Shown here in pieces: positions 38,375-48,623 of a DNA stretch of 64,000 nucleotides (its first letter is position 1; each line of letters begins with the position of its first letter). The stretch is from contig JBGMEA010000006.1 of NCBI GenBank assembly GCA_041447245.1, positions 124,001 through 188,000 of the forward strand. The letters are read 5' to 3'. The translations under genes were made by a program, and so were the position numbers. The notes under the pieces are model-generated. The model saw only the letters and a program-made list of their open reading frames with translations, was not told where the DNA came from and ran no database searches. This DNA is from JBGMEA01 sp041447245 (GTDB lineage: Bacteria > Bacillota > Clostridia > Eubacteriales > Anaerofustaceae).

Positions 38375-41300
38375 TATCGTACCTCCAATTGAAAATCTTT
38401 CTTTTTTTCTCCTGCCCCGCAAATACAGGGCGCTTTCAGTTTATCAAGCACGGACGGGCGTTCGGCTTTGGCAATGGTGCGCTCGGCCTGCTGGGAGGGT
38501 CGGTCCATGTTAAGCTGTACCGTCAATTCCGTAAGCCGCGCAGATTTTTCCTGAAGCTCCGCTTCCTGCGGAAAGGGCTTGCCGACCTCCAGCTTTGCCG
38601 CCTCTACCTGCGCATACAGGTTATCAAGTTGGGACTGGACGCTTTTCAAACGCTCTGGCATCTGCGCGAGGGCATTGTCTATGCGGGTCAGGTTGCCGCG
38701 GGCGTCCTTGCCCAGCTCTATGCGATGGGACATTTCCCCCTTGAGGGTCAGATTGTAGACTTTTTCAAAAGCATCGAAGGATACCTGCATGGCAAAGCCG
38801 CGATAGCTGCCGACCGACACCGGGTCGCGCCCCTTGACCTCCTTGCAGGCGTCCAACAGCGCGGCACCGGCGTTTTCCTTGTCGGTAAGTTGATCGCCGC
38901 GAACCTCCATACCGGAGAATCCATCCATCGGATGTGGGTGTGCCGCCAAAGTCACCATATCCGCCTGAAAGCCCCGAATGAAGCCTTTGCTCTGCTCAAT
39001 TTGTTCGGGGAAGTATTTCAGAAGGTTATCCTCCAGACGGAACTGCTTGCTCTGATGGTCGGCCTTCATCAGCCGGAGCCGAGATACGTCGATGTCCAGA
39101 TCCATCCGCTCCTTGATGAGCGGGTTTCCGGCGCATAAGGCTTTGATCTCGGCATAGGAGAGCGCCGTTTCGTCGATGTCCTCACAGGAACGCACGGGAC
39201 TTTTGCTGGACATGATCTGCGAAATGAATTTTTGCTTGGTTTCTACGGTTTGGTACAGATAGCTGTCAAAGGTTCCTTCTGTCACATAGCGGTAAATATG
39301 CACCTGTTCATTCCCGTTGCCCTGCCGGACAATACGCCCCTTGCGCTGCTCCAGATCACCGGGTCTCCACGGGCAGTCCAGATCGTGGAGCGCCACAAGT
39401 CGATCCTGTACATTGGTGCCCGCGCCCATCTTGAATGTGCTGCCGAGTAGTATGCGCACTTGGCCAGAGCGCACCTTGGCGAACAGCTCTTTTTTACGCA
39501 CATCCGTGTTAGCCGAGTGAATAAACGCAACCTGTTCTGCGGGAACGCCCCGCGCAAGGAGTTTCTGCCGGATGTCCTCATACACGGTAAACGCCGTTTC
39601 ATCAGGCGTGTCCGTCGCTTCCTTCATGTTTTCCAGCGCGTGCAGTTCCACGCCGTTGATGGTTTTGTCCCCGGCCTTAGCAGCGATAGCCTGCGCGTTT
39701 GCCGTGCCTGTCTTGGGTGTGGAAATATCGCAGAACACAAGCTGGGTCAGCTTTTCAGGCTGTCCCTTATCCCATATATCAAAAATATTGTCCACGCACA
39801 GGTTGACCTTGCTCTGTGGTTCGTCGGGAAGCATGGGGTTGATGATGCGCTGGTCAAGGCCGAGCTTGCGCCCGTCCGAGGTGATTTTCAGCATGTTATC
39901 TACGGAAGGGTCTACCGTACCGGAGTGGACGAGGGACGCCCGTTCGGATAATGCTTGCACCATTTCCTTCTGATGCTCGGTAGGATGGGCCGCCACGTTA
40001 TGGAATACCGCCTCCGGCACAGGAAGGTCGAGCTGATCGGCGGTCTTGATGTCCGCCACCTCCCGAAAGAGATTCATCAGCTCCGGGAGATTGAAAAACT
40101 TGGCGAAGCGGGTGCGTGCCCGGTAGCCGGTGCCCTCCGGGGCCAGCTCGATGGCGGTGGTGGTTTCCCCGAACCGGCTAGCCCAGCAGTCGAAATGGGT
40201 CATATCCAGTTCTTTGAGCCGGTCGTACTGTAAATACCGCTGAATGGTATACATTTCGGTCATGGAATTGCTGATGGGCGTGCCGGTGGCAAAAATGATA
40301 CCACGGTTGCCGGTCAGCTCATCCATGTAGCGGCACTTGGCGAACATATCCGAGGACTTCTGCGCGTCGGTGGTGGCAAGTCCGGCCACATTGCGCATTT
40401 TGGTGTACAGGAACAGGTTTTTGTAATTGTGGCTCTCGTCTACAAACATACGGTCAACGCCGAGCTGCTCAAAAGTCACCACATCGTCCTTGCGGTCGGA
40501 GGCTTGCAGCTTTTCCAGCCGCGCTTCCAGCCCCTTTTTCGTGCGCTCCAGTTGCTTGATGGTGAAACGCTCACCGCCGCTTTCCTCCACCTCGGCAATG
40601 CCGTCGGTGATCTCCCATATTTGCTCCTGCAACAGACGCTCCTGACGCTCCGGACTGATGGGGATGCGCTCAAACTGGCTGTGGCCGATGATGACGGCAT
40701 CATAATCACCGGTGGCGATGCGGGCGCAGAATTTCTTGCGGTTATGGGTTTCAAAGTCCTTTTTCGTCGTGACCAGCAGATTCGCGGAAGGATACAGCCG
40801 GAGGAATTCCGACGCCCACTGCTCGGTGAGATGATTGGGGACGACAAATATGCTTTTCTGACACAGGCCCAGCCGTTTACCTTCCATGCAGGCCGCCACC
40901 ATTTCAAAGGTCTTTCCCGCGCCCACCTCATGGGCAAGGAGGGTATTGCCGCCGTAGAGAATGTGGGCAATGGCGTTTTTCTGATGCTCCCGCAGCGTAA
41001 TTTCTGGATTCATGCCGGAGAAGGTGATGTGCCGCCCGTCATACTCTCGGGGACGGGTGCTGTTCATTTCCTCATTGTACTGCTTCACAAGGGTCTGCCG
41101 CCGCTCCGGGTCACGCCATATCCAGTCGCGGAAAGCGTCCCGGATGGCCTGCTGTTTTTGGGAGGCCAGAGTCGTTTCTTTGGCGTTGAGGACGCGGCGC
41201 TCTTTGCCGTCTGCGTCCTCAACCGTATCGTAGATGCGGATGTCCCGGAGGTTCAGGGAATCCTCCAGAATGCGGTAAGCGTTGGCCCGGTCGGTGCCGT

Positions 41301-44300
41301 AAGTGGTGTAGGCGGCCACGTCGCTGTAGGGTACGCGGGTCTTGTTTGTGATCTGCCATTCGGCGGTGTAGGCGGCGTATTTGACCTCGATGGTGCCGCG
41401 CAGGTAACGGGGCGTATTGAAGGTTTCCTCCATAAACTGCTGGATGTACGCCTTATCAATCCATGTCGCGCCCAACCGCACTTCGATCTCCGAAGCGTCC
41501 AAATCCTTGGGCTGCGCTTTTTCCAGCGCCTCCACGTTGAGCTGGAACGACGGGTCGCGCTCCGCCGCACGGCGGGCCTCCCGGAGCTTTTGCCGGACAT
41601 TGCCGGAAAGGTATTCGTCGGCGGTCTGCCAGCCCGCGAGGGGATCGTCGCCATAGGTGGGGTTTTTGAAGATCACGCCGGTGAGGTCTGCAATAACCTG
41701 TTCTTCACTCAGGCCGGAGAGCTGCGCCATAAAGGGCAAATCCACCTTGGCGCGCTCCCCGATGGACACGGCCAGCGCTTCGGCGGCGGTATCCACGGAG
41801 GTGACGCTGCACTGCTGCCGGATGGTGCGTTTGGTAAACATATCGGCCTTGCGCTCAAAATTGCCGTCATCGTCCAGTACCTCCAGAGAACACAGCAGGT
41901 AGTAGGAGGAATCGTCGGAGAAGGCCAGCTTGTTGCCCCGGCTGCTGATCCGGTCATATTTGGCGGAGAAAGCGTCATATAGCCGGTTTAGCTCTGCCTG
42001 CTTTTCGCGGATGGCCGCGTCCGGGGTGAATTCGTCCATTTGCAGGTTGATGAGCTGATGTACACAGTCCCGCAGCTCCACCATGCCCCGGACGCGTTCA
42101 ATTGCGGTGTCGTTCAGGTCGGGCTGCACCATGCGGGAATTTTCCCGGTAGTACACCTCGCCGTCCACCACGGTGTAGGAATAGTTCTTGACACTGGGGT
42201 CTGCTGGGAGGGAGGTGTCGATGGTTTCGCCCTCTCCCAAATCGGGCAGTTCGGCCTCTGTATACTGCCCGGAGATATGAGTAACCGCTTCATGGAGTTG
42301 GTCGGCAAGGTCAGCGCCGGGAATGGGCGCAACGGTGTAATCCTGCCTGCCGTACTGCGTACTCTCGGAGGAGGGCGTACCCAGCACCATTTCAGGGTGG
42401 TCGATGAAATAGCTGTTGATGGCAAATCCATCTTCTTTTCTGCCGAGATGTACCCAATCCGGTTCAATTTCAATGGGCCGGTCGCGCTTTTTCAGAAAGA
42501 GGATGTCCGACACCACTTCCGTTCCAGCGTTGGCCTTGAACGCATTGTTGGGGAGCCGAATTGCCCCCAAAAGCTCCGCGCGCCGGGCTATATACCGCCG
42601 CACCTCCGGCGATTGCTTATCCATCGTGTAGCGGCTGGTGACAAAAGCGATCACGCCGCCCGGCCGCACCTGATCGAGTGTCTTGGCGAAAAAGTAGTCA
42701 TGGATGGAAAAGCCGAGCTTGTTGTAAGCCCGGTCGTTGACCTGATACTGCCCAAATGGGACATTCCCTACGGCGAGATCGTAAAAGTCCCGCCGGTCGG
42801 TGGTTTCAAAGCCCGCCACGATGATGTCGGCGTTTGGGTAGAGCTGCTTTGCGATTCTTCCGGTGATGCCGTCCAACTCCACACCGTAGAGACGGGACGC
42901 CGTCATTTCTTCCGGAAGGCAGCCGAAGAAGTTGCCGACGCCGCAGGCCGGTTCCAGAATGTTGCCGGTGCGAAAGCCCATATTGCCCACGGCTTCATAG
43001 ATGGCACGGATGACCGTGGGGCTGGTGTAGTGGGCGTTCAGGGTGGATGCCCGCGCGGATTCATATTCTTCCGGGGAAAGGAGCGATTGCAGCTCTTTGT
43101 ATTCGTTCACCCATGCGGGCTTGCTGTCGTCGAACGCGTCCGCAAGGCCGCCCCAGCCAACGTACCGGGAGAGAATTTCCTGTTCCTCCGGCGTTGCCGC
43201 CCGGCCATCGGCTTCAAGGGTTTGCAGGGTACGGATGGCTTCGATGTTGGCATGAAACTTGGCTTTCGCGCCGCCAGCGCCCAGGTTATCGTCCGTGATG
43301 CGGAAGTTTTCGGCGGCGGGCTGTTCCAGCGCAAATAAGGCGGTGTTGCGCTCGTCCTGCCGAATGCCGCTTTCAAAGGCGTCGCGGCTGATAACCTCAT
43401 GGCTCCACGAATAGGGGCCGGTGTCGATACGCACGTCCTTATCCCCGACATAGCACATGGTGCCGGACAGCTCTTGCCCGCCGTAATCCAGAACCGCGTG
43501 ATCGCCCACTTCATAAGACGGCGTGCCCGCGAGGTTTACAGGCTCCCGCAGCACCGGTTCATGGAAAAATCCGTCCTGCTCTTGCTGGTACAGGGCACGG
43601 AGAATGGGGGCAATATCTGGCCAGGAAGCCCTACGACGGCTTTCAAACTTGTCGTGGATGTTGACTTCAAAACCCACGGTATCGGCAAAAATGTCCGCCG
43701 TTTCACTGGTGGTCAGCTCCACGGTTTCGGAGACTCCGGCATAAGTTTCAGAAAGGCGCTGGGTCACACGGGTATTGCCCTCATTTTCACGGAAGTATCC
43801 CGCGATATGCTCTTTGTCCCGCTGTTCCAGCAGACCGGACGTCAGGGCTTCCCGCAGATCGGCGTCGATGCGTTCCAAATCTGCGGCCAGAAACTCTGTA
43901 ATGGGACCGTTGCGGGAATCCCGGCGCAGCAGGCGTTCAAAGTTTTCCCTGCTTTCGGCACGGAAGATGGGATAGGCAAGCGCCGGGTCACGGAGCTGGA
44001 TATCAAAAGTACCGATGTTTGTGATCTCAAAGGGCTTATCGTCCAGATATACCGTGTCGCCCACCTGATATGGCGACGGGAAAGCGGCATTGTCGGAAAT
44101 CGCCCGCTGCATCTGTATCCACTGTTTGTCAGAGAGGGTTACGTCCACTTCATGGGCAGCGTCACCTCTGCCGATGGTGATGGTGTCGCCGGTGCGGGTC
44201 ATCGGCTGGCCGCTCAGATCGGGCGGCGCTGGCTGTTCAGCCTGAGCGATACGCTCTGCGTCGGCGGTCACCTGCTGTATGAAGGGATTGCGGTCAAGGG

Positions 44301-46344
44301 CTTCCGGGTCAACCAGCTCGCCGTTCACAATACCGGACTGCTCCAGCCGTTCCCGAATGGCCACCGGGTCGATATCCTCAAGATTGTCATACTCGGCCTC
44401 GGTATAAAACCTGTCGGCGGCGATAAGCTGAGCAATGCGCCGCTGCACCTTCGGCCACGGCAAGTCCATGGAGGTATTTCCCACGGTTACGGGAAAATTA
44501 GGTAAATCATCGCCGTACTCGGCCCGCAGGAACGCGGCGGTATCTTTGTCGCGGGCGTGTTCTCGCATATGCCGGACAACGGTGTGCTTGCTCCCAATAT
44601 TCCCGTTCCATTCTTGGAGCGCTGCGTCAATATCCGCCTGGGCCGTGTCGCGCTGCTCCGGCTCTGATGCTGGAGGCATAGAAAAAGCGGAGGGCTTTTC
44701 GCTCTCCGCTGGCAGGATGGGCGGGCCTGCAATGGCAGGCGGGTCGGGAAATCCGTACCGCGCCCTTGGCATGGGGACACCGCCCTCCAGACCGGCATAG
44801 GCCCGTTCCAGCTCCGCATATTGTGCCTTTTCCTTGGCGGTGAGGTAGCGATCTTCCGCTATGAGCGTGCGCAACCGCTTGTCGATGGCGTTCCATTTGA
44901 GCGTTGTTTCCTGATTGGGGTCGTACCGCTGGATCACCATGCCTTTTGCGCCGTAATAGTTCACAAAGCCCCGCGAGCCGTCCAGAAAGGTATGGCTGTG
45001 ACCGAAATAGCCGTATTCGTCTTTTAGAAAAGACACGGCGGTTTTGCTGTCCGGCCCGTGCCGGTACAGGGCGTATAGGCGCAGCTTGCCCTCCGCGTAT
45101 CCCGTACCGCGCCGCAGCTCTGCGTCAATATCTGCCTGTGAGACGGCAAAAGCGGAGGGCTTTACGCTCTCCACTTCGTCAATCCGCTGTATTTGTTCCT
45201 GTTCCGATGGAAAAAGGGTTAGCTGAAAATAAGTTCCGCCAGTATCGTTTCCTCTGCTTGGGCTTTCAGATTGTTCATTAGGCCCACCCAGCGCATCGGA
45301 TCGGAGGCTTTCAGGCTCTCCGTCACGCCCGCCGATCTCATCAACTCCGGCATCATCCGCTCGATCCGGCTGTTCGCCGTCCGCTCGATCTCCAGCAGGT
45401 GCGGATACAGCTTCTCCGACAAAATCAGGCTGTTGTACTGTACCGGGCGATGCTCCTTCAGGTATGTTTTGCGCATCCTCCCGTATTTGCCGATGCTCTC
45501 CGTCGGCTCCGTGATCGTCAGATCGGGAATCAGATAATCCCCGTTCTTGCTGTAAGTCAGTTCGCTCATTGCTGGCGCTCCTTTCCGCGAGATGCTCCCG
45601 CTCATGATTTTTAACAATAAATTCAATTTGCCGCAGTATCTGCTGGGAAATCTGGCTGGCGGCCGTCCCCAGGGCGGCGACGGCGGCGGGCGTGTTAAAA
45701 TCGAATACGGACAGAAAATCCTCGTGCTCCAAATACTCATTGGGGTCGATGCCGCAGCGTTTCATCAGCATGTAGGAAATGCTTACCATGACAGCTTCCC
45801 GAAATGCCACGCCTGCGTTAAATTCATCATAGTCCTCTAAAAAACTGCCGTCAATGTTATAGAGGATATCGCGCCGGTTGTCCAGCCAGTATTCGTCAGC
45901 CATCTGCGCGGCGATGCCTTGAAGCTGTTCGGCAAGGCTATCCGTACCGGAAACCTCGTATTCCCGTTCCAGCATGGCCGATACCGCGTCCGCATGTTCG
46001 GGGTTCAGTTCCCAAAGGAAAGGGCGGCGGGAATTCTCCCTGCCGCCCGTGTCGGAAACGTCGAACACATATTTCAGCCTCGGCTTGTCGCCGCCCGTAT
46101 CAATAAGAGCGATACCCTTAGCACCGCGCCGGACATACCGGCGCATTTTTTCATTCCAGAAGTCGTAGTCCGCACAAGCCGTCGCGTCCGGCTTCTGTGC
46201 GTAAATCATGAGCTGCTCATGATAGGGGTATTTGTAGAGCCGCGCGGCGGTAGTCAGAAACGCCGTCCAGCGTTCGCGGCTTCCAGTGAGCTGCTGCGCA
46301 GCCTGATCGGCCATCTGCGCGAAGGCTTGTACTTTGCTGGGCAT
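38374..46344 (-). CDS. Giant SNF2 helicase / N6-methylase-like protein of the ICE
   Basis: 2656 residues from the ATG at 46344 (SD CAGGAGGAATAAC). Residues about 1-115 resemble the ArdC/LtrC N-terminal ssDNA-binding part (YHEQLMIYAQKPDAT). After a long low-complexity linker (the tnpV overlap, about 260-375) and YodL/DUF3991-like parts come an adenine-methylase fold with EPACGVGNFFG near 1126 and NVPFG near 1193 (NPPY changed to NVPF, so catalysis is doubtful), and an SNF2-type helicase with HEVGAGKT near 1803, DESHNYKN near 1968 and GRIVRQGN near 2335. Such genes are a mark of Tn1549-like elements. It probably acts on the incoming strand. Confidence 0.88.
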   Translation of the reverse strand: MPSKVQAFAQMADQAAQQLTGSRERWTAFLTTAARLYKYPYHEQLMIYAQKPDATACADYDFWNEKMRRYVRRGAKGIALIDTGGDKPRLKYVFDVSDTGGRENSRRPFLWELNPEHADAVSAMLEREYEVSGTDSLAEQLQGIAAQMADEYWLDNRRDILYNIDGSFLEDYDEFNAGVAFREAVMVSISYMLMKRCGIDPNEYLEHEDFLSVFDFNTPAAVAALGTAASQISQQILRQIEFIVKNHEREHLAERSASNERTDLQQERGLSDSRSDDHGADGEHRQIREDAQNIPEGASPGTVQQPDFVGEAVSAPAGDRADGEQPDRADDAGVDEIGGRDGEPESLRSDALGGPNEQSESPSRGNDTGGTYFQLTLFPSEQEQIQRIDEVESVKPSAFAVSQADIDAELRRGTGYAEGKLRLYALYRHGPDSKTAVSFLKDEYGYFGHSHTFLDGSRGFVNYYGAKGMVIQRYDPNQETTLKWNAIDKRLRTLIAEDRYLTAKEKAQYAELERAYAGLEGGVPMPRARYGFPDPPAIAGPPILPAESEKPSAFSMPPASEPEQRDTAQADIDAALQEWNGNIGSKHTVVRHMREHARDKDTAAFLRAEYGDDLPNFPVTVGNTSMDLPWPKVQRRIAQLIAADRFYTEAEYDNLEDIDPVAIRERLEQSGIVNGELVDPEALDRNPFIQQVTADAERIAQAEQPAPPDLSGQPMTRTGDTITIGRGDAAHEVDVTLSDKQWIQMQRAISDNAAFPSPYQVGDTVYLDDKPFEITNIGTFDIQLRDPALAYPIFRAESRENFERLLRRDSRNGPITEFLAADLERIDADLREALTSGLLEQRDKEHIAGYFRENEGNTRVTQRLSETYAGVSETVELTTSETADIFADTVGFEVNIHDKFESRRRASWPDIAPILRALYQQEQDGFFHEPVLREPVNLAGTPSYEVGDHAVLDYGGQELSGTMCYVGDKDVRIDTGPYSWSHEVISRDAFESGIRQDERNTALFALEQPAAENFRITDDNLGAGGAKAKFHANIEAIRTLQTLEADGRAATPEEQEILSRYVGWGGLADAFDDSKPAWVNEYKELQSLLSPEEYESARASTLNAHYTSPTVIRAIYEAVGNMGFRTGNILEPACGVGNFFGCLPEEMTASRLYGVELDGITGRIAKQLYPNADIIVAGFETTDRRDFYDLAVGNVPFGQYQVNDRAYNKLGFSIHDYFFAKTLDQVRPGGVIAFVTSRYTMDKQSPEVRRYIARRAELLGAIRLPNNAFKANAGTEVVSDILFLKKRDRPIEIEPDWVHLGRKEDGFAINSYFIDHPEMVLGTPSSESTQYGRQDYTVAPIPGADLADQLHEAVTHISGQYTEAELPDLGEGETIDTSLPADPSVKNYSYTVVDGEVYYRENSRMVQPDLNDTAIERVRGMVELRDCVHQLINLQMDEFTPDAAIREKQAELNRLYDAFSAKYDRISSRGNKLAFSDDSSYYLLCSLEVLDDDGNFERKADMFTKRTIRQQCSVTSVDTAAEALAVSIGERAKVDLPFMAQLSGLSEEQVIADLTGVIFKNPTYGDDPLAGWQTADEYLSGNVRQKLREARRAAERDPSFQLNVEALEKAQPKDLDASEIEVRLGATWIDKAYIQQFMEETFNTPRYLRGTIEVKYAAYTAEWQITNKTRVPYSDVAAYTTYGTDRANAYRILEDSLNLRDIRIYDTVEDADGKERRVLNAKETTLASQKQQAIRDAFRDWIWRDPERRQTLVKQYNEEMNSTRPREYDGRHITFSGMNPEITLREHQKNAIAHILYGGNTLLAHEVGAGKTFEMVAACMEGKRLGLCQKSIFVVPNHLTEQWASEFLRLYPSANLLVTTKKDFETHNRKKFCARIATGDYDAVIIGHSQFERIPISPERQERLLQEQIWEITDGIAEVEESGGERFTIKQLERTKKGLEARLEKLQASDRKDDVVTFEQLGVDRMFVDESHNYKNLFLYTKMRNVAGLATTDAQKSSDMFAKCRYMDELTGNRGIIFATGTPISNSMTEMYTIQRYLQYDRLKELDMTHFDCWASRFGETTTAIELAPEGTGYRARTRFAKFFNLPELMNLFREVADIKTADQLDLPVPEAVFHNVAAHPTEHQKEMVQALSERASLVHSGTVDPSVDNMLKITSDGRKLGLDQRIINPMLPDEPQSKVNLCVDNIFDIWDKGQPEKLTQLVFCDISTPKTGTANAQAIAAKAGDKTINGVELHALENMKEATDTPDETAFTVYEDIRQKLLARGVPAEQVAFIHSANTDVRKKELFAKVRSGQVRILLGSTFKMGAGTNVQDRLVALHDLDCPWRPGDLEQRKGRIVRQGNGNEQVHIYRYVTEGTFDSYLYQTVETKQKFISQIMSSKSPVRSCEDIDETALSYAEIKALCAGNPLIKERMDLDIDVSRLRLMKADHQSKQFRLEDNLLKYFPEQIEQSKGFIRGFQADMVTLAAHPHPMDGFSGMEVRGDQLTDKENAGAALLDACKEVKGRDPVSVGSYRGFAMQVSFDAFEKVYNLTLKGEMSHRIELGKDARGNLTRIDNALAQMPERLKSVQSQLDNLYAQVEAAKLEVGKPFPQEAELQEKSARLTELTVQLNMDRPSQQAERTIAKAERPSVLDKLKAPCICGAGEKKKDFQLEVR
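45219..45569 (-). CDS. tnpV: TnpV-family transposon protein encoded in another frame inside the giant helicase gene
   Basis: 116 residues from the ATG at 45569, eight bases after AAGGAG. The whole TnpV pattern is kept: YSKNGDYLIPDL, IGKYGRMRKTYLKEHR, HLLEIERTANSRIERMM, AGVTESLKASDPMRWVGLMN. The frame lies wholly inside the 38374-46344 gene but in a different reading frame, at the point where that protein has a low-complexity Asp/Glu/Arg/Gly-rich linker. Either tnpV was captured and the host frame kept open, or both are expressed. TnpV is known from Tn4451-type elements; its function is not known. Confidence 0.8.
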   Translation of the reverse strand: MSELTYSKNGDYLIPDLTITEPTESIGKYGRMRKTYLKEHRPVQYNSLILSEKLYPHLLEIERTANSRIERMMPELMRSAGVTESLKASDPMRWVGLMNNLKAQAEETILAELIFS

Positions 46345-46345
46345 G

Positions 46346-46576
46346 TTATTCCTCCTGTTCCTCATAGTCGGGAATGAGCGTTTCGGAAAGATCGGCGTAT
46401 TCCTCATCGCTCATGGTAGAGAGCTTTTCCGTAACGGAACGCGTCAGCTCTGAAAGCTCCGTTTCGTTCGGTTCCAGATGGGTTTGCATGGCAGTAAGCT
46501 CCGCTATCAGGCCCTGCCGGGTGCCGGTATTGTAAATGCACATCAGATTTGTTTCCTCTACTGTAAATCTTTCCAT
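46346..46576 (-). CDS. TTRAP-family transposon-transfer assisting protein
   Basis: 76 residues, acidic. The N-terminal ERFTVEETNLMCIYNTGTR stretch is the signature of the TTRAP family found in Tn1549-like elements. Its stop lies one base before the start of the giant helicase gene, so translation is coupled. Precise role not known. Confidence 0.85.
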   Translation of the reverse strand: MERFTVEETNLMCIYNTGTRQGLIAELTAMQTHLEPNETELSELTRSVTEKLSTMSDEEYADLSETLIPDYEEQEE

Positions 46577-46578
46577 AT

Positions 46579-48609
46579 CTATCTCTCCATTTCCGCGCCC
46601 TTTGAGGGCGCTGTTTTGTAACGTTCCGGTTTCGTGGACTGCGCGGTAAGCTGTTCCAACACAGATTTGCGCTTATCCGCGCGCTCGTCATGGACTGCCC
46701 GCGCCAGATCGGAAAGGGAAATCTGTCCTCCAGCCTTGACCTGGGCTTCCAACTCCGCGATACTTGGATTTTTGCCGTTATTGATGATGCCGTCGATCAT
46801 GCCATAATCATCCTCCAACGCCATTTCCGCATTTTTCAGGTGGTTTTCAGGTTGCAGAAAGGCCGGAAGCTCCTTGAAACCGAAGCTGTCAACGTAATGA
46901 CAGGATACAGCGCCGCTTTGCTTGAGGGCAACGATGTCGCTGACGGAAAGGCTATGCCCCTTAAAATCCGAAGGGTGGTCGATGTTGAATCTTTCCCATA
47001 AGGCGTTCAGCTTTTCGGGCGTGCTGCCGGTATCGGTAAGCCGATCCGTGTAAATCAGATCATAATTGTCACGCTCGACGGTAAGACCCACGGCTTGCAG
47101 GCGCTCCAGCGGCTCAAACCGTATATCCCGAGTTTCCTCCGTATGTTTGAGCTGATAGATAGCAAAGGCGTCGGAAGGATTACAGAGGAAGTTGTTTTCA
47201 AGTTCTTGCCGCGTAACCTCATGGCCTTCCATAAGCGACAGGTATTCCTGGCTCTGCTCCCATTCCTCCCGGTTGATTCCGAACATTCCGGTATGGCCGT
47301 CTATATCGTCCCGATCAAAAGCCATGCCAGCGCCGTTTCCGTCATAGAGCATATAAACAGCGAAATCTTTTTCATACAGCTCCGCAGCGCGATCAGCAGA
47401 GAGAGGAAGCATGTCATCTTCGGTGTAGCCGTAAGCGTCGCGGTCAGCAATCGTCAGCGTGGGGTCGGGCATAGGATATACATCTGGGGCGGAGAGTTTA
47501 GGTGTATCCGGTAAGGGGCCGGATTCCTCATAGCTGGACGCAGCGGTGGGCTGCTCCGGCGTGAATGGCGGGGGGCCAGGTTCAGTATGATCAGAAATGG
47601 TGATTTGCGGCTCCTGGACAGATTGTTCAGGTGTAGGCTCCGGCTGCTGCTCCGGTGCGGACAGGTCGATGCCACGTTCCTTTGCGATATCGGTAAAATG
47701 GCGGTCAATATCGCTGATGAAGCCGGAAGCGGTCTGATTGATGGTTTCCAGAGAAGCCCGCAGCTCCGGCAGTTCCTTATCTTTGCTCCATGATGCGATA
47801 TACCCGAAGCTGTTTTCGCCGGTGGAGATACCGTAGTAGGCGCAGACAGCAAAAGAAATGCTTTCGGCTTCAACTTCCTCGGTACGGCGGTCTTTAGGTT
47901 TGGGCGGCTCGGCGGCTTCATCGCCCTGGGCGGCGGCAATCTTTGCTTGCTCCCGATTATGTAGCTTGGAGTGGGCAATTTCGTGGATAGCCGCCGAAAC
48001 GGTCTGCACCTCGCTCATCCCCTCCCGGATGGCGATGCGCTGATCGGTCAAGCTGAAATAGCCGTCCGAATTATCCGCGATGCGCTCAAAGCCTATCGGC
48101 ACGGGAGAGGAACGCCGCAGCGCCTCCATGAAAATCTCATATTGCTGCACATTGCCGGTGAGGTTGCTGGCAAGTTGGGGCAGCGGCTTGCCCTCGGTCT
48201 GCGATACATCGAATACGGACACCACTTTGTACATGGGGATTTTGATTTCCTTTTCCTCCATGACGATGCTGCCGTCCGGGTTCAGGATGGGGGCGTGGGT
48301 GTCGGGATCGAGCTTTTCCTGCTCGATTTTCTTCTTAAAAGGCGTAGGGGCGATGATTTTAATCCCTTTTTCACCGCGCCTGACGTTACGCTCAAACTGG
48401 TCGCGCCATTTGTTGAAACCTGCCACAAGGGTGGCGTCAGGCTTCTGCATGGCGATCAGGACGGTGTTGTTGAGGGAACAGCGGTGAAAACGGCTCATGG
48501 TGCGCAGGTATTCCATATATTTGTCGCTCTGGAACAGGTCTTTTATGCCCTGCTCAATGCTGTCGGTGATTTCCTTCAGCCGGTCTTTATTTTTATCATG
48601 GTCAGCCAC
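46579..48609 (-). CDS. ArdC-like antirestriction protein with zincin motif and YodL-like domain
   Basis: 676 residues from a GTG with SD AAGGAGG. An N-terminal ArdC/LtrC-like ssDNA-binding domain (about 1-130; RFHRCSLNNTVLIAMQKPDAT), then a metallopeptidase-like helix HEIAHSKLH near 210, a Pro/Glu-rich linker (about 315-370) and a YodL-like C-terminal part (about 380-540; YGYTEDDMLPLS, FAVYMLYDGNGAG). ArdC proteins shield the incoming strand from host restriction. Notable here because the same element carries its own type III restriction system. Confidence 0.8.
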   Translation of the reverse strand: MADHDKNKDRLKEITDSIEQGIKDLFQSDKYMEYLRTMSRFHRCSLNNTVLIAMQKPDATLVAGFNKWRDQFERNVRRGEKGIKIIAPTPFKKKIEQEKLDPDTHAPILNPDGSIVMEEKEIKIPMYKVVSVFDVSQTEGKPLPQLASNLTGNVQQYEIFMEALRRSSPVPIGFERIADNSDGYFSLTDQRIAIREGMSEVQTVSAAIHEIAHSKLHNREQAKIAAAQGDEAAEPPKPKDRRTEEVEAESISFAVCAYYGISTGENSFGYIASWSKDKELPELRASLETINQTASGFISDIDRHFTDIAKERGIDLSAPEQQPEPTPEQSVQEPQITISDHTEPGPPPFTPEQPTAASSYEESGPLPDTPKLSAPDVYPMPDPTLTIADRDAYGYTEDDMLPLSADRAAELYEKDFAVYMLYDGNGAGMAFDRDDIDGHTGMFGINREEWEQSQEYLSLMEGHEVTRQELENNFLCNPSDAFAIYQLKHTEETRDIRFEPLERLQAVGLTVERDNYDLIYTDRLTDTGSTPEKLNALWERFNIDHPSDFKGHSLSVSDIVALKQSGAVSCHYVDSFGFKELPAFLQPENHLKNAEMALEDDYGMIDGIINNGKNPSIAELEAQVKAGGQISLSDLARAVHDERADKRKSVLEQLTAQSTKPERYKTAPSKGAEMER

Positions 48610-48623
48610 AATGCTGCCTCCTT

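Noticed and set aside
40429..44505. Long plus-strand frames (up to about 500 codons) opposite the giant helicase gene
   Set aside because: They arise from the GC-rich third positions of the real minus-strand gene; no SD sites and no domains.
38374..46344. Possibility that the giant gene is several genes or broken
   Set aside because: The frame is continuous over 2656 codons with methylase and helicase motifs in the order known for ICE homologues.
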